Assembly (NCBI GenBank): GCA_949987565.1
Contig: OX465112.1
Location: 558,001 to 622,000, forward strand
Direction: 5' to 3'
Origin: Luidia sarsii
Lineage: Eukaryota; Echinodermata; Asteroidea; Paxillosida; Luidiidae
DNA length: 64,000 nt
Part shown: positions 9,708 through 22,820 of the stretch, one piece after another
Layout: each line of letters begins with the position of its first letter
How positions within the stretch are numbered: position 1 is the stretch's first letter
The notes under the pieces: model-generated
What the model was told of the DNA's origin: nothing
The model's input: the letters and a program-made list of their open reading frames with translations, nothing else
Database searches by the model: none
Made by a program: the position numbers and the translations under genes

Positions 9708-10070
9708 TTCGGTCGCGTAGTGTCATCTGAGGTATCGTCTACCAATTTGTCATGTATACGGTTGACCTTCGAGATACCTGAACATAATCTGGCGATCAAA
9801 TAAATATGGGGGGGGGGGGTTAACTGGATATCTGGGACCGCGTGTTCCAGCACCTCGGCTGCCGTGTCTATGCATGTGTATGGAGGGGTTGCTCATGAAT
9901 AATTCCACGGTGCACTGTACCGATTCCAGCCGAGAGAGCGACGGGCACCTCGCCCTTCAAAGAGGTCGCAAGCACCAAGCCATGCCGCGCCTGCCCCGGG
10001 ATGCACTGTGCTTAAAGAGTCGCGGGTGAACTTAGTTCCTTGATGTGACGTACGCTCAAAGGAAACTGAG
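9706..10070. other. Unassigned DNA between simple tracts
   Basis: A G run of ten bases lies near 9809-9819. Nothing else recognised. Confidence 0.4.
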
Positions 10071-10074
10071 ACGG

Positions 10075-10640
10075 TGCATTACCAGGGAGAGACATAGAGA
10101 GGGGGGACTGGGGGAGGAGACTAAACAGACAGATAGACAGAGAGTGGCGGAGGGACAGAGAGACCGAGGGAGGCAGAAGAGGAAATGGGCGGGGGGAGAT
10201 GGAGAGATAGAGGCATATATTTTTAGAGAGAAGCCGAGACAGCGCGATTAATAGATAGACAGAGGGGGATGGGAGATAAGTGAGAATGAGAGAGAGGAAT
10301 ATGGAACGGTGAGGTGGAGAGGTAGAGACAGAGGTAGAATACCAAGAGGTGGAGACGGAGACAGGGAGAGGGGGATAAAGGGAAGGGGTAAGAAGGAGAA
10401 AAGGAGAGAAGCGAGATAGATGGGAGAGATCGAAACAGAGATAGATGAAGAGAGACGGAGACAGAGACGGAGACAGAGACATATAGACAGAGATAGATAG
10501 ACAGAGACAGATGGAGAGAGAGAGAGATAGAATATGGAGACTGGGAGACTAGACTGGTGAAAGAGAAGCGAGGTGGAGAGATGTAGACATTGGTGGATAC
10601 AGAGAGGAAAGGACAGAGGCAGAGGGAGGGAGAAAGGCAG
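10075..10640. repeat. Purine-rich GA/GACA tract
   Basis: The plus strand is nearly all A and G with recurrent GAGACAGAGA, GGAGACAGAGAC and AGATAGA units. It is the mirror polarity of the CT tracts elsewhere and non-coding by composition. Confidence 0.9.
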
Positions 10641-13600
10641 CTCGTTATCCGGATTGTGGATGTCTCTTCTTCAATATACATGCACCCGGTTGTTTTTTCT
10701 TTTCCCCTCTATCACCTCAAGTCGGCCGATCCTTTACTCAAGCGGTATGTCGCGCGCGTTCCCCGTCCATCCAGACGGGGGAATGCGACGTAATTCTCGC
10801 CTTTCGGTTAACCTTTCTGGCTGTAATTCAATTCAGCCAGCTCGCATCGTTCGTGTCCGTGCCCATTAGAGTAACGGATGGCCACTCAGGTAAACGCGAA
10901 GAACATCTGTGCACAGGGGGAACATCGCTTTTAGCCCAGTGCGGAAGCCGTAAACAGCAGTCCGTCGAATAGCGCCAATTACAAAACTGAATTGCATAAT
11001 TACGCATAGGAGCTTGGTAAACTCAACGAAACCAATGCGGTTAGTATTCAATATGCGGGCTCCCTCACTAATCCATGCATGCATCTACTCCTAGGAAGAT
11101 GAGCTCCATTAAAAGTGTACAGGGTCGCCCAACTAACGCCACTGAGACTTATTCGCAGCAAGCTGAATTACTCAGGATTGACGAAGAACAGACAGACTCG
11201 AGGTAGCTGTCTATATTCAGATGTCTACTCTTGGAGACGTTGTTGGCTGCTGGCCTTAGTCAGAAAGATCTCCAACTTGGTCCGTACCACATCGACGCAG
11301 GCTTTAATATGCCCGCAGATACGGTAAGCGAAGAGCTGCTCCAATTGTGCAAATAATTCAAATAATTTATTGAGGGTGGTGTGTAATTACTGGTGTATAT
11401 ATTTGGCTCCTGTTTGCCTGCGGGGCAGGTCAGGCCGTCAGTGTGTGACGGGACGAAGCGCAGGGATAACACCGGCCCTGCTTATTTGCAATCAGTGGTA
11501 TGACAGTTTCAACGTGACTGTAGGGAACAACACAGATATCAAACCACGATAACAACGAGAACGAGAACGAGAACGAGAACGAGAACGAGAACGGGAACGA
11601 GAACGGGAACGAGAACGAGAAGATGCACAAACCGCAGCAGTAGTAGCAATTATCAATGTGGCAGTTGCTGCATCACTGGCGACTAAACAGCAACATTAGC
11701 GGGCAGGACATGCGCCTACATGCAAGGAAACGAAGAGCCTTCCTCATGGTATGGCAGTAGACTGGACAAAATCAGCCAGAAGGGAATATTTACACGCCCC
11801 GTTTTCAAAGGGTCTTTGCAGCTGTTAGCGCGTGGGGTGGTCCCCCGATTGAAGTGTAGATGCAATGTGAGGTTTAGTTGTTAGAATTTTCATTGGGAGC
11901 CGAAGCATTGCTGAGTCTCAGCCAGAAAGAAAGAAAAAAAACCACACCGAAAAACAACATACCGAGATGCATAGAAAGATGCATGACATACACCAGATTG
12001 CTTCTCAAAATAACCGACATGGTTGACAGCCAAAGAAGAAACACAAACAAATGGGAAGGAATGAGCGCCGCGTGTACCGCGGTGCGGCCAGACACCACTG
12101 GCTTATTCATGCAGATAAGGCCGCCCCCTTGTGTTTTATTAACCGATCTCTGACGCTAAGCTCCCGGTAGGGGGGACTGTGAGGAGAATTATCAGTGATA
12201 TACATACGCGCATACACAAACTGCGCCTGAGGTCGGATTTATTTTCCTCCTTCCGAAGGGGGAACGGAGGGGAGAGGGAAAAGGCCGTCATCAGCGATAG
12301 GAGGGGGTTGGTGACGCGAATTACGGGTATACGTGAGTCGCATGATAGTGCACGGCTCAGTGGTACCCCGTTGCGTTGAGGAACATGGAACGCCAGCGGA
12401 CCGTGCGGGAGGCAGAGGGGAGTCGGGCAAGCCGCTAAAAGGTTCATTATAAAACGCCCGCATTCGGTGCTGGTAACCTAGAAAGGGATAATGTACCGCA
12501 GAGATTGGATCACATTCTAATCGCCCCTCACGATCCCTTATTAAATGCCGCCGTGCTGGTATCTTTCTTGTTTAAGGCGCCTCGGTGTATACGGTGCAAT
12601 ACTGTTACGAAAAAAAAAAATTGAGCAATACAAATTTATTTCCACCAAAGCTGGACAATAAACATGTTTTTTTTTTATAGTGGCTGGGCGCCCTCTTGTG
12701 TCTGGCTTTTCCTCGGCCTTGCATTCCATATTTGGCCGAAGATTCACGAGAGAGAAGCTATAGTCATTCAGACACAACACATTTGTGAGAGAGACGAGGA
12801 TTAACCTTTGGTTCAAACGTTTTCTTGCTGTTAGATGGCGACGAGAACCAGCAAAGTACGACTTCGAAAAAAAACTGCGCTTTACTGGTACCGTGTAGAG
12901 TGATATCCGAAATGAAGCCCCATTCACCGCTCATAGCTTGCGCACACCATCCCCGCCCGTCCGCAGCTTGCATGCGCACTTGTTGTGTGCCATCGGTTTC
13001 CTTGTCCGTATGACGGCTCCGTACACGCTCGTATACACAAGTACGCACACGGATTGTCGCGTGTGGAATGGCAGCGGCGCGGTCTCCGTGCCGTGTTCAG
13101 CTTGGATCCGCAGTGGTAGAGCCGTTGCGTGTGTCTGGCCTGGATCTCTGCCCAGTGCCGTACTGGTGAAACCTTCCTGTACAAAGCTAATTACAAGACC
13201 TCCCACTAACCCACCTCGTGCAGACCGTGGTACCCCAAGCCCGATATCTGGCGTCTAATAGACAGGCGCGTGTTTCGAGGGCAGCTGCCCAACAACACCC
13301 CACCTCTCTCCACCGACCTTCCCCTCTCCCTCTTCCTTCTACTCTTAGCCAAACCCCGACGAGGAAATGTCAGACATTCGCGTTTCCCCCCCCCCCTCGA
13401 TCGCACCTTGAGCAGACTGCAAGTTGTTACACTCGTCGAGATAGAGCGTCGACTCAGGCACTGACATAGCGCAGATGCCGTCTCGAAATATGGCCTGTAA
13501 TTGCATGCCAACGCACACTTTAATAATCACTGTATATTGAAGACGAGTCTCCAAATATGTATTGTATGGACGCCTGTGTGAATTCATTTTACATATATAC

Positions 13601-13789
13601 TAGCTTTTGTCCATAAACGACTCAATTTCTATTCTCGGCACAGGAATAGGTAACGTACGTCATCTGTATCGTAGTCGGTAAAGTTCTCGACCAAACGTGA
13701 ATTGAATTCTCTCAATGGGTTACCTATATACACGGCTAACCGTATTGTGGAAGCAATGTTATTTCAGTTTATACACTGATTTATCGATA
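10641..13789. other. Unassigned DNA with one hexanucleotide array
   Basis: No supported gene; short frames on both strands lack known domains. It holds the (GAGAAC)n array described separately, and A and T runs near 12610 and 12668. Confidence 0.4.
11552..11620. repeat. (GAGAAC)n hexanucleotide microsatellite
   Basis: About eleven copies of AACGAG/GAGAAC with two copies changed to GGGAAC. Confidence 0.9.
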
Positions 13790-13864
13790 TCATTATTTCT
13801 CAAAATTTAGTGAGCCCGACGTTTCGATCCTAGCAGGACCTTTCTCAAAGGCAGAGTCATTATT
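13790..13864 (-). mobile_element. Solo PLE terminal fragment with 8-bp target duplication
   Basis: A 59-bp insert (13798-13856) runs TCTCAAAATTTAGTGAGCCC, then GACGTTTCGATCCTAGCAGG, then ACCTTTCTCAAAGGCAGAG. It is flanked by TCATTATT at 13790-13797 and 13857-13864. By comparison with the 2.66 kb copy it is the extreme 3' end of a PLE on the minus strand. A second copy (36233-36291) has the same limits to within a base or two, so 59-61 bp looks like a discrete product. Confidence 0.7.
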
Positions 13865-15325
13865 ATGCGATGATTTCCTTACTTATTTCCTCTTCCTTTG
13901 AAAGGGGAGAAAGGGGTCAGGTTGTCAGTCTTCTCTATTTCGTTTTCTTCGTCATTTGCCGAGTTCTGTCTCATGTTTGAGTGTGCGGTTTTTCTTATCT
14001 GTCAAAAATAATGTGTAATATTATTTTTATGAAATATTACTTAATGGCCAACAATATATTTTTGTAATTTGTACATGCTTGGTTAAATGTGCTCAATCTT
14101 TCCCGGGTTTTGTGGCTGTGAGGCAGGCCTTCTGGTAGGGACTGACCATTTCCCGTGAACAGCTAAGTCGTTCAGGGAATAAAGTATTCAGCAAAATCAT
14201 ATGCCGAATACCCTGTGCGCATTAAGCAGAAATGCTGGGAACTTGCTATCATTTTTGACAGAGAATGCAAGAGTATAAAGGGTTTTTATTGACCAAAATA
14301 ATACCAGTTCATACATTGACCCCAGTTCCGTTGAACAAAATGCTGTCCAATACTAGTCTATATCGTGTACATACGTTACTCCTTGTCCGTCCATGATTTC
14401 AATATGGGCGAGCTTCAAGTAGTACAGCGTTATTTGAATTTGCTAAACACATCGCGAAGTAAGGAAATTGACTTTATCCCTCTGGGAAATCAACTCTTCA
14501 ATACTAATAATAAGCCCGAAGACAGATATATAAGCCGACAGATATTTCATCTCAATCCAAATCGAACTGTCTGTTATTGTTGGGGTAGGGGGTGGTGGTG
14601 TCATGCCCTAAAATGGGTCAGTACACCATTCTTAATCTGGCAATTCATTGCTCAACGGGCGGTGGGTAATGATATCATGGATTCCATGATTTTTTTGCGC
14701 ACGAAAATCTGCCGTTTTGGAGAAAAGAGGAAATTTCCAAATATCGCTTCGTGGGAATTTCTCCCCCCCTTTTTTGGGGGGGGAGGAGTGTGCTTTAACA
14801 TCGTGATTGTGTACTCGTCTTTCTCATTATGATCATCGGCACCTTAGATGCACACTTCCACATTTCTCCCAATCTTGATGTCATCACGCAGTGCGTACGT
14901 ATTCAAATGTTTAACTCGACCCTTCTTATTTACCGGTAATTATAAAAAAGAAGATAATTGGAATACAGGGGAGTAGTTGTTTACATGTGGTAGTCGGTCA
15001 TCGTGTGTCATGAGAACGATTCGTTGGGAACGAATGTCTATTACTTTCTCGTTCAGGCAAATACCCAGGAGTCATTATGGCAGCACGAAGCTAAACAAAA
15101 AAGAGAGAGTATTCGGTTGCTGGCTGTAATTTGCTCGTACAATCTCCGGCTGTAATCTGATGTCCCGGATTAGGATGGGAAAGAACAGCTTGTTGACATC
15201 AACGTCGCGGTTGACGAAATCGACCTCAAGCGAACATTTGAACAAAGGAACATCGCTCGATTGCGATTCGCTGCAGCATGGTTAGAGGCGTACAGACACG
15301 ACCCTCGGGGGTACGGGGATGTTTC
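13865..15325. other. Unassigned DNA, no supported gene
   Basis: AT-rich, with short frames only. A C run followed by T and G runs lies near 14763-14785. No repeat unit or RNA gene recognised. Confidence 0.4.
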
Positions 15326-15329
15326 AGTC

Positions 15330-15880
15330 TTTTTCAGCCTGTCTCTCCTTGTCAATCTCACCATGTCTGTCTTTGCCTCCCATCCCCCTCTCTCTTTCTC
15401 TCTTCTCTCCCTCGCTCTCCATCTCTCTGTATTGTTCTCACTCTCTTTTCCTATTTGTTTGAATGTCTCTCTTATTCCTCCACCTCTGTATCCCCTTATT
15501 TCTCTCCCTCTCTCTCCCCTCTCCTCTCTCCCCTTTCTTTCTGATTAGCTCCCCTGCTCCACCCTTCTCTCCCTTTCTCTCCCTTCCTCTCTCGTTCTCT
15601 CTGTCTAGCTCGCTCCCCTTTCTCTCTCCCGTCTCTCTCCCGTTTCTATCCCTCTACCCCTTCCTCATCTCTCTCCCCTCTTACTCCCTTTCTTGTTCTC
15701 CCTCTCACTCTCCATTTCTCCCTTCTCTCTTCCTCTACCCCATCTCTCCATCTCCCCCTCCACCTCTCTCTGTCTCTCGCACAATCTCTCCCTCTCTCCA
15801 CTCCTCTTTCTCTTTCTCTCTCTGTCTCTCTGTCTCCCTCTCCTCTTTCTCTTTATACTCTTTCCCTGCCTCATCAACAG
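15330..15880. repeat. Pyrimidine-rich CT tract
   Basis: Irregular TCTCTCCCTC, CTCTTTCTC and CCCTCTC runs. Open frames of up to 166 codons here are compositional artefacts. Confidence 0.9.
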
Positions 15881-17055
15881 CTCCTCTCCACCTGGGGGGC
15901 AAGCCTCAGTCAGTATTGTGGGCACATCGGCTCCGTGTCGATGGACCCTCCAGGGAGGTTTGACGAGAGATTGAAAATCAATATCGCGGTTAATCTCCTA
16001 ACAAAGAGAATTAAGCCTCTGCCCATCTCTGCCCTCGGAACTTCGCTAATCCTATCAGGGGGAGATTTCGGAGAAATTCGTCTCCTTGTGTCGGTCTCCA
16101 AGACGATCTGCCAACAATAATTATTGTCTTATTAGGTCTTCAACTGCGCATCGATTACCTGCTCAACTGTGAAATTGGGTTGTCGTTAAGGTTCTCACGA
16201 AACGCCCAAGCTACGCTCGTCCCCACCCATCTTTTTTTTTACCCAAGCCCTATAATCAATGTGTCTCCTCCGCCGGCCATTTTAATCTAGTTTCAGGATT
16301 TGTGCCTTTTTTTAGAGAGAGAGAGGGGTCTTGCTTCAGATCGAAAGGTCTGGGCATTTCCCTTTTCATGATGTCTATATGTAGTTCGGGTCGATCTGAT
16401 GATTGTATCGTTCGCCACATTGCCCGGCGTCTCCGTGAGATTAGCGGCTCTAGGTGGTCTCCTAGTCTGCCCGCCCGCTGTCAAAAGTCAATTTTTTGTT
16501 TTCCTGAACGAAAAGAAAGTGTCCATTGGGAGCTCACCATTGACATCCTTTTGTTTGTTTTACTGGTGGTATAATCTCCGAAAATCAATTCATTTTATGC
16601 TGCGGCGTTCAATAATGCAACCTTTTCATTTGTCGAGGTGTATTGATTTATTTTCCAGAGGAAAAGTACATGAAATGTCTGGTCAAAGTGCAGGACACAA
16701 AGCTGTCGGGAGTTCAATCTTCGACTGGTCGGTAGGGGTCTGTATGTAGGATGACCTAGGTCGTTACATATTCCAATGTTGTTATAATTACACTGTGTAT
16801 TGTAACCTAGCTGTAGTTCAGTCTCTGATCAAGATTTGTATGTGATTTTTTATCTGCGCTCGTGACCAGTAGCCTTCAGTCTAATACTGTGTGACGGTAC
16901 CTATAGAATCATGAACCCTTAGTCTCTCATATCATTTAGCGGAGGACCCAGTGTTGATCGGACGCCCATATTCATTAGCCTTCCCGGTCCCACCCCCTCG
17001 CTGTCAACCCGTGCCGTCGCTAAGGCCTCAGGACGCTCGATAAGCCCCCTTTAAA
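15881..17055. other. Unassigned DNA, no supported gene
   Basis: Short frames without known domains. GGGAGTTCAATC at 16709-16720 is weakly B-box-like but lacks a matching A box. Confidence 0.35.
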
Positions 17056-17059
17056 CATG

Positions 17060-17435
17060 CTCTGAAGGCAATCCCCTCTCCCCCTCTCCCCTCTCACCCC
17101 CTCCTACCCACCCTCTCCCCCATCACCCTATCCCTTCTCCCTATAACTATCTCTCGTCCCCTCTCCTCCACCTCATCCTCTCTCCCCTATCCTCTCCTCT
17201 CCACCTCACCCTCTCTTCCCTCTCCCCTCCCCTCCACTTCACACTCGCCCCCTCTCCCCTCTCCCCTCTCCCCTCCCATCTCCCCTCTCCCCCATCACCC
17301 TCTCCCCTCTCCCCTCTCCCCTCCCCCCTCCCCCTCTCCCCATCTCCCCCTCTCCCCATCTCCCCATTACCCTCTCCCCTCTCGCCCATCACTCTCTCCC
17401 CTCCCCTCCACCTCACTCTCTCCCTTCTCCCCCAG
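17060..17435. repeat. CCCTCTCC-rich pyrimidine tract
   Basis: Built from CCCTCTCC, CACCCTCTC and CCATCTCC units of about 8-10 bases. No coding meaning. Confidence 0.9.
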
Positions 17436-17439
17436 CGTC

Positions 17440-19005
17440 GACCAATGAAGGTCTCGTAGCACTTGACCGATCGGTCCACCGCTCTGTAGTCGATTCGGCA
17501 TTCATTCTCGCTCGTTTTCGTTTGTACACACAGCGCGGAAGTGTTTACCCACAAAGTGCGTTGCTCCGTGATCGTCCCCCAAATACCAGCCCTGCATCAC
17601 AGGCTGGGGAGGACATTCATGCGCGTGCTCACGGCAGCTCCAGAGCACTGACAAACCGCGAGCAAGCTGATCCCTGCTCTAACCACTCCGAGCACGTCTC
17701 CTGCCCAACGATTAAGGGCAACTTGTAAAGTGCCGGCATTGGGCGTAGGTGGAATAGATCGGTCAGGATGGGAGAGAGGCCACAGATAAATGATAATAAG
17801 TCCCTATACTAGGGATGACACAACATCGGTCGATCCAACATATGCATGGAATAGCACACCTGTGAACATTTCAGCTCAATCCGCCAACCGAGTCTCGAGA
17901 AAATAATGAAAAGCCGCTTCATTTGTTTCACGAAAATGCAGCATTCAACGAATTCTTCCGAAAAATCGTTTAGATATAGGGGGTGAGACGTAAATTATTG
18001 CTTTACTCTTTTCTCCCAAAATACAGCATTTTAGACAGAAATATTTCAGTGCGAGATTTCTACCATAACCATCTTCAAACTGTATAAGTTTCATGTAAAT
18101 TTGTGAAAAGGTTTTCTTTTTTTGATCTTACCAATATTGTGTAGGGGCTTTAAACTGTGGTGGAAGGGGGAGGATGGGAAGATATACGGGAAGCACTGTG
18201 GGTGGTTGTGACTGTGAGGAGACGAATGGGGAGATAATAAGGATGAGACCAAGGACGAAGGGAAGGGTGGGGGACAAGAGGGAAGGGGACGAAAATGACA
18301 GAGGAGAGGAACGAGGAAAATCGAAAGCAGTGAGAGGAAGAGTAATAGGAGAGCCACGCCCCATCTCCATCACGCAGCACTTTCTACTTCCACCGTGTGA
18401 AATCTTATTCTGCATAATTAATCTCACACAGTGTCAGTATGGAGGAAAGTATTCCTCCTAAAGAGATGCTGTCGGCACCCGTGATTTTGATGTGTGGATT
18501 CTGAACAGATGGCTGTTTATTTGCTCTTCAAATACCGCTTTCTCTTCCCCCTTGACGGTAGTTGTATTCAAATGGTGGTGGTGGGTGTGTGGGGCGGAGG
18601 GCTCATCGAGTATTCTGCTCCTGTATTGGAGTAGTGGAGCACCCTGGCTCCTCGGCCGACAAGCAAATGGCTAATCGAACTCGCTGGAGTCTAGTCCAAG
18701 GCGTCTGCACGGTCTCTCTACAGACGCGGCACTTTGGTCGCTCTCCTGCCTGTAAACCCTTTTATAGGTTTCCGGTCTTCTCTTGTCGTGAGCAACCTTT
18801 AACCGCGCCATTTCCTCCACCCCCTCCTCCCCGCTCTCTCTCTATGCTAAGCCATCGCGGTGCTAATGTCACTCGCCTGCTAATGAAGTTTGCGTAAATC
18901 CTTACACGGGTTATTAATTCAGTAGTTACCGGTAGGAATGCCTGGCGTGTACATTTCTCGCACGGGCGCTACTCCCTCACAGTGCATTGGCCCTATCTAG
19001 CCGAG
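17440..19005. other. Unassigned DNA, no supported gene
   Basis: Short frames only. A purine-rich stretch lies at about 18160-18345. Nothing recognisable. Confidence 0.4.
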
Positions 19006-19009
19006 ACAG

Positions 19010-19290
19010 CGAGCAAGCGTGCAGGGAGAAGGGAAACATACAAGCAAGCAAACACGAATGCAAACAAACAAGCCAGCAAGCAAACACAAATGCAAACAAA
19101 CAAGCCAGCAAGCAAACAGGCCAAAAAGCAGGCAAGCAAGCAAACACGTCGGTGGATAAGCGTGCAAATGATCATGCCAGCAAGTATTCCAACAAGCAAG
19201 CACGTGAGGGGGTAATGAAAAGGGGAAGGGATGCATGGCAGCAAGCAAGCAACCAACCAACCAACTAAGCAAGCAAGCGAGCAAGTAGGC
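19010..19290. repeat. CAAG/CAAA-rich minisatellite
   Basis: Includes two near-identical 32-bp copies starting CAAGCAAACACRAATGCAAA (about 19044-19110), then degenerating AAGCAAGC repeats to about 19285. Confidence 0.8.
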
Positions 19291-19720
19291 TGTCAATGAT
19301 GAACCCCAACACTGACATGCGCACGTCATGTGGCACCACGATCACCTCGAGCAAAAGGTTTGACCCTCCCGACGGCTGTTTCATAAACCGAGTCAACACC
19401 GCCGAATGCTCTTCGCAGAGTGCCGAGATTTGTCGGCCCATGGCTTGCCAGCGACAATGCTGTCCCAATTCGTCGAATGAAGTTTAATTGCAGGGTAGCG
19501 ACCATCCCTGCAGCCCCCCTCTAAGAACCCCCACCCCTACTCCCCTACTCCCTCCCTAGTCGACTGCCTTTCTCGCCGTTGACTGTTTTCTCACGGTAAG
19601 GTCATTCACGCTAATGAAACAAGGATCGTGTTGCCGCGGCTGGCTATGCTTCTGATCCAGGTTGATCCCATATCTGCGTGGTGACGACACTCCTCCGTCA
19701 TCACCTGCAGTCCGTGCCTC
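19291..19720. other. Unassigned DNA before the minisatellite
   Basis: No gene or repeat recognised between the CAAG-rich array and the 48-bp array. Confidence 0.4.
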
Positions 19721-22700
19721 CTCTCCGTCTCTGTCCCCCTCCCTCCCTCTGGCTCTTCACTTCCCCCTGTCCCTGTCTCTGTCCCCCTCCCTCCCTCTGG
19801 CTCTTCACTTCCCCCTGTCCCTGTCTCTGTCCCCCTCCCTCCCTCTGGCTCTTCACTTCCCCCTGTCCCTGTCTCTGTCCCCCTCCCTCCCTCTGGCTCT
19901 TCACTTCCCCCTGTCTCTGTCTCTGTCCCCCTCCCTCCCTCTGGCTCTTCACTTCCCCCTGTCCCTGTCTCTGTCCCCCTCCCTCCCTCTGGCTCTTCAC
20001 TTCCCCCTGTCCCTGTCTCTGTCCCCCTCCCTCCCTCTGGCTCTTCACTTCCCCCTGTCCCTGTCTCCGTCCCCCTCCCTCCCTCTGGCTCTTCACTCCC
20101 CCTGTTCCTGTCTCTGTCCCCCTCCCTCCCTCTGGCTCTTCACTCCCCCTGTCCCTGTCTCTGTCCCCCTCCCTCCCTCTGGCTCTTCACTCCCCCTGTC
20201 CCTGTCTCCGTCCCCCTCCCTCCCTCTGGCTCTTCACTTCCCCTGTCCCTGTCAATGTCCCCCTCCATCCCTCTGGCTCTTCACTTCCCCCTGTCCCTGT
20301 CTCTGTCCCCCTCCCTCCCTCTGGCTCTTCACTTCCCCCTGTCCCTGTCTCTGTCCCCCTCCATCCCTCTGGCTCTTCACTTCCCCCTGTCCCTGTCTCT
20401 GTCCCCCCTCCCTCTGGCTCTTCACTTCCCCCTGTCCCTGTCTCTCTCCCCCTCCCTCTGGCTCTTCACTTCCCCCTGTCCCTGTCTCTGTCCCCCTCCC
20501 TCCCTCTGGCTCTTCACTCCCCCTGTTCCTGTCTCTGTCCCCCTCCCTCCCTCTGGCTCTTCACTTCCCCCTGTCCCTGTCTCTGTCCCCCTCCCTCCCT
20601 CTGGCTCTTCACTCCCCCTGTTCCTGTCTCTGTCCCCCTCCCTCCCTCTGGCTCTTCACTTCCCCCTGTCCCTGTCTCTGTCCCCCTCCCTCCCTCTGGC
20701 TCTTCACTTCCCCTGTCCCTGTCAATGTCCCCCTCCATCCCTCTGGCTCTTCACTTCCCCCTGTCCCTGTCTCTGTCCCCCTCCCTCCCTCTGGCTCTTC
20801 ACTTCCCCCTGTCCCTGTCTCTGTCCCCCTCCATCCCTCTGGCTCTTCACTTCCCCCTGTCCCTGTCTCTGTCCCCCCCTCCCTCTGGCTCTTCACTTCC
20901 CCCTGTCCCTGTCTCTGTCCCCCTCCCTCCCTCTGGCTCTTCACTCCCCCTGTTCCTGTCTCTGTCCCCCTCCCTCCCTCTGGCTCTTCACTTCCCCCTG
21001 TCCCTGTCTCTGTCCCCCTCCCTCCCTCTGGCTCTTCACTCCCCCTGTTCCTGTCTCTGTCCCCCTCCCTCCCTCTGGCTCTTCACTTCCCCCTGTCCCT
21101 GTCTCTGTCCCCCTCCCTCCCTCTGGCTCTTCACTTCCCCTGTCCCTGTCAATGTCCCCCTCCATCCCTCTGGCTCTTCACTTCCCCCTGTCCCTGTCTC
21201 TGTCCCCCTCCCTCCCTCTGGCTCTTCACTTCCCCCTGTCCCTGTCTCTGTCCCCCTCCATCCCTCTGGCTCTTCACTTCCCCCTGTCCCTGTCTCTGTC
21301 CCCCCCTCCCTCTGGCTCTTCACTTCCCCCTGTCCCTGTCTCTCTCCCCCTCCCTCCCTCTGGCTCTTCACTCCCCCTGTCCCTGTCTCCGTCCCCCTCC
21401 CTCCCTCTGGCTCTTCACTTCCCCCTGTCCCTGTCTCTGTCCCCCTCCCTCCCTCTGGCTCTTCACTCCCCCTGTCCCTGTCTCCGTCCCCCTCCCTCCC
21501 TCTGGCTCTTCACTTCCCCCTGTCCCTGTCTCTCTCCCCCTCCCTCCCTCTGGCTCTTCACTTCCCCCTGTCCCTGTCTCTGTCCCCCTCCCTCCCTCTG
21601 GCTCTTCACTTCCCCCTGTCCCTGTCTCTGTCCCCCTCCCTCCCTCTGGCTCTTCACTCCCCCTGTTCCTGTCTCTGTCCCCCTCCCTCCCTCTGGCTCT
21701 TCACTCCCCCTGTCCCTGTCTCTGTCCCCCTCCCTCCCTCTGGCTCTTCACTTCCCCCTGTCCCTGTCTCTGTCCCCCTCCCTCCCTCTGGCTCTTCACT
21801 CCCCCCTGTCCCTGTCTCTGTCCCCCCCTCCCTCTGGCTCTTCACTTCCCCCTGTCCCTGTCTCTGTCCCCCTCCCTCCCTCTGGCTCTTCACTTCCCCC
21901 TGTCCCTGTCTCTGTCCCCCTCCCTCCCTCTGGCTCTTCACTTCCCCCTGTCCCTGTCTCTGTCCCCCTCCCTCCCTCTGGCTCTTCACTTCCCCTGTCC
22001 CTGTCTCTGTCCCCCTCCATCCCTCTGGCTCTTCACTTCCCCCTGTCCCTGTCTCTGTCCCCCTCCCTCCCTCTGGCTCTTCACTTCCCCCTGTCCCTGT
22101 CTCTGTCCCCCTCCATCCCTCTGGCTCTTCACTTCCCCCTGTCCCTGTCTCTGTCCCCCCCTCCCTCTGGCTCTTCACTTCCCCCTGTCCCTGTCTCTGT
22201 CCCCCCCTCCCTCTGGCTCTTCACTTCCCCCTGTCCCTGTCTCTGTCCCCCTCCATCCCTCTGGCTCTTCACTTCCCCCTGTCCCTTTCTCTGTCCCCCT
22301 CCCTCCCTCTGGCTCTTCACTTCCCCCTGTCTCTGTCTCTGTCCCCCTCCCTCCCTCTGGCTCTTCACTTCCCCCTGTCTCTGTCTCTGTCCCCCTCCCT
22401 CCCTCTGGCTCTTCACTTCCCCCTGTCCCTTTCTCTGTCCCCCTCCCTCCCTCTGGCTCTTCACTTCCCCCTTTCTCTGTCTCTGTCCCCCTCCCTCCCT
22501 CTGGCTCTTCACTCCCCCTGTCCCTGTCTCTGTCCCCCCCTCCCTCTGGCTATTCACTTCCCCCTGTCCCTTTCTCTGTCCCCCTCCCTCCCTCTGGCTC
22601 TTCACCTCCCCCTGTCCCTGTCTCTGTCCCCCTCCCTCCCTCTGGCTCTTCACTCCCCCCTGTCCCTGTCTCTGTCCCCCTCCCTCCCTCTGGCTCTTCA

Positions 22701-22820
22701 CTTCCCCCTGTCCCTTTCTCTGTCCCCCTCCCTCCCTCTGGCTCTTCACTTCCCCCTGTCCCTGTCTCTGTCCCCCTCCCTCCCTCTGGCTCTTCACTTC
22801 CCCCTGTCCCTGTCTCTGTC
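19721..22820. repeat. 48-bp minisatellite array, about 64 copies, with higher-order structure
   Basis: The unit contains CTCCCTCTGGCTCTTCAC, TTCCCCCTGTCCCTGT and CTCTGTCCCC. Variant units of 47 bp (CACTCCCCC or CACTTCCCCTG, one C missing) and about 45 bp are interspersed. A marker pattern (GTCAATGTCC or GTCTCTGTCC after a 47-bp unit, then CTCCATCC, two normal units, CTCCATCC, then a short unit) starts at 20251, 20721, 21148 and 22003. The last interval, 855, is twice the 427 before it, implying a higher-order repeat of about 427 bp. The unit lacks stops in any plus frame and 48 is divisible by 3, so plus frames exceed 1,000 codons; because 47-bp and 45-bp variants shift the frame freely, no frame is conserved and the array is not coding. 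Confidence 0.95.
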
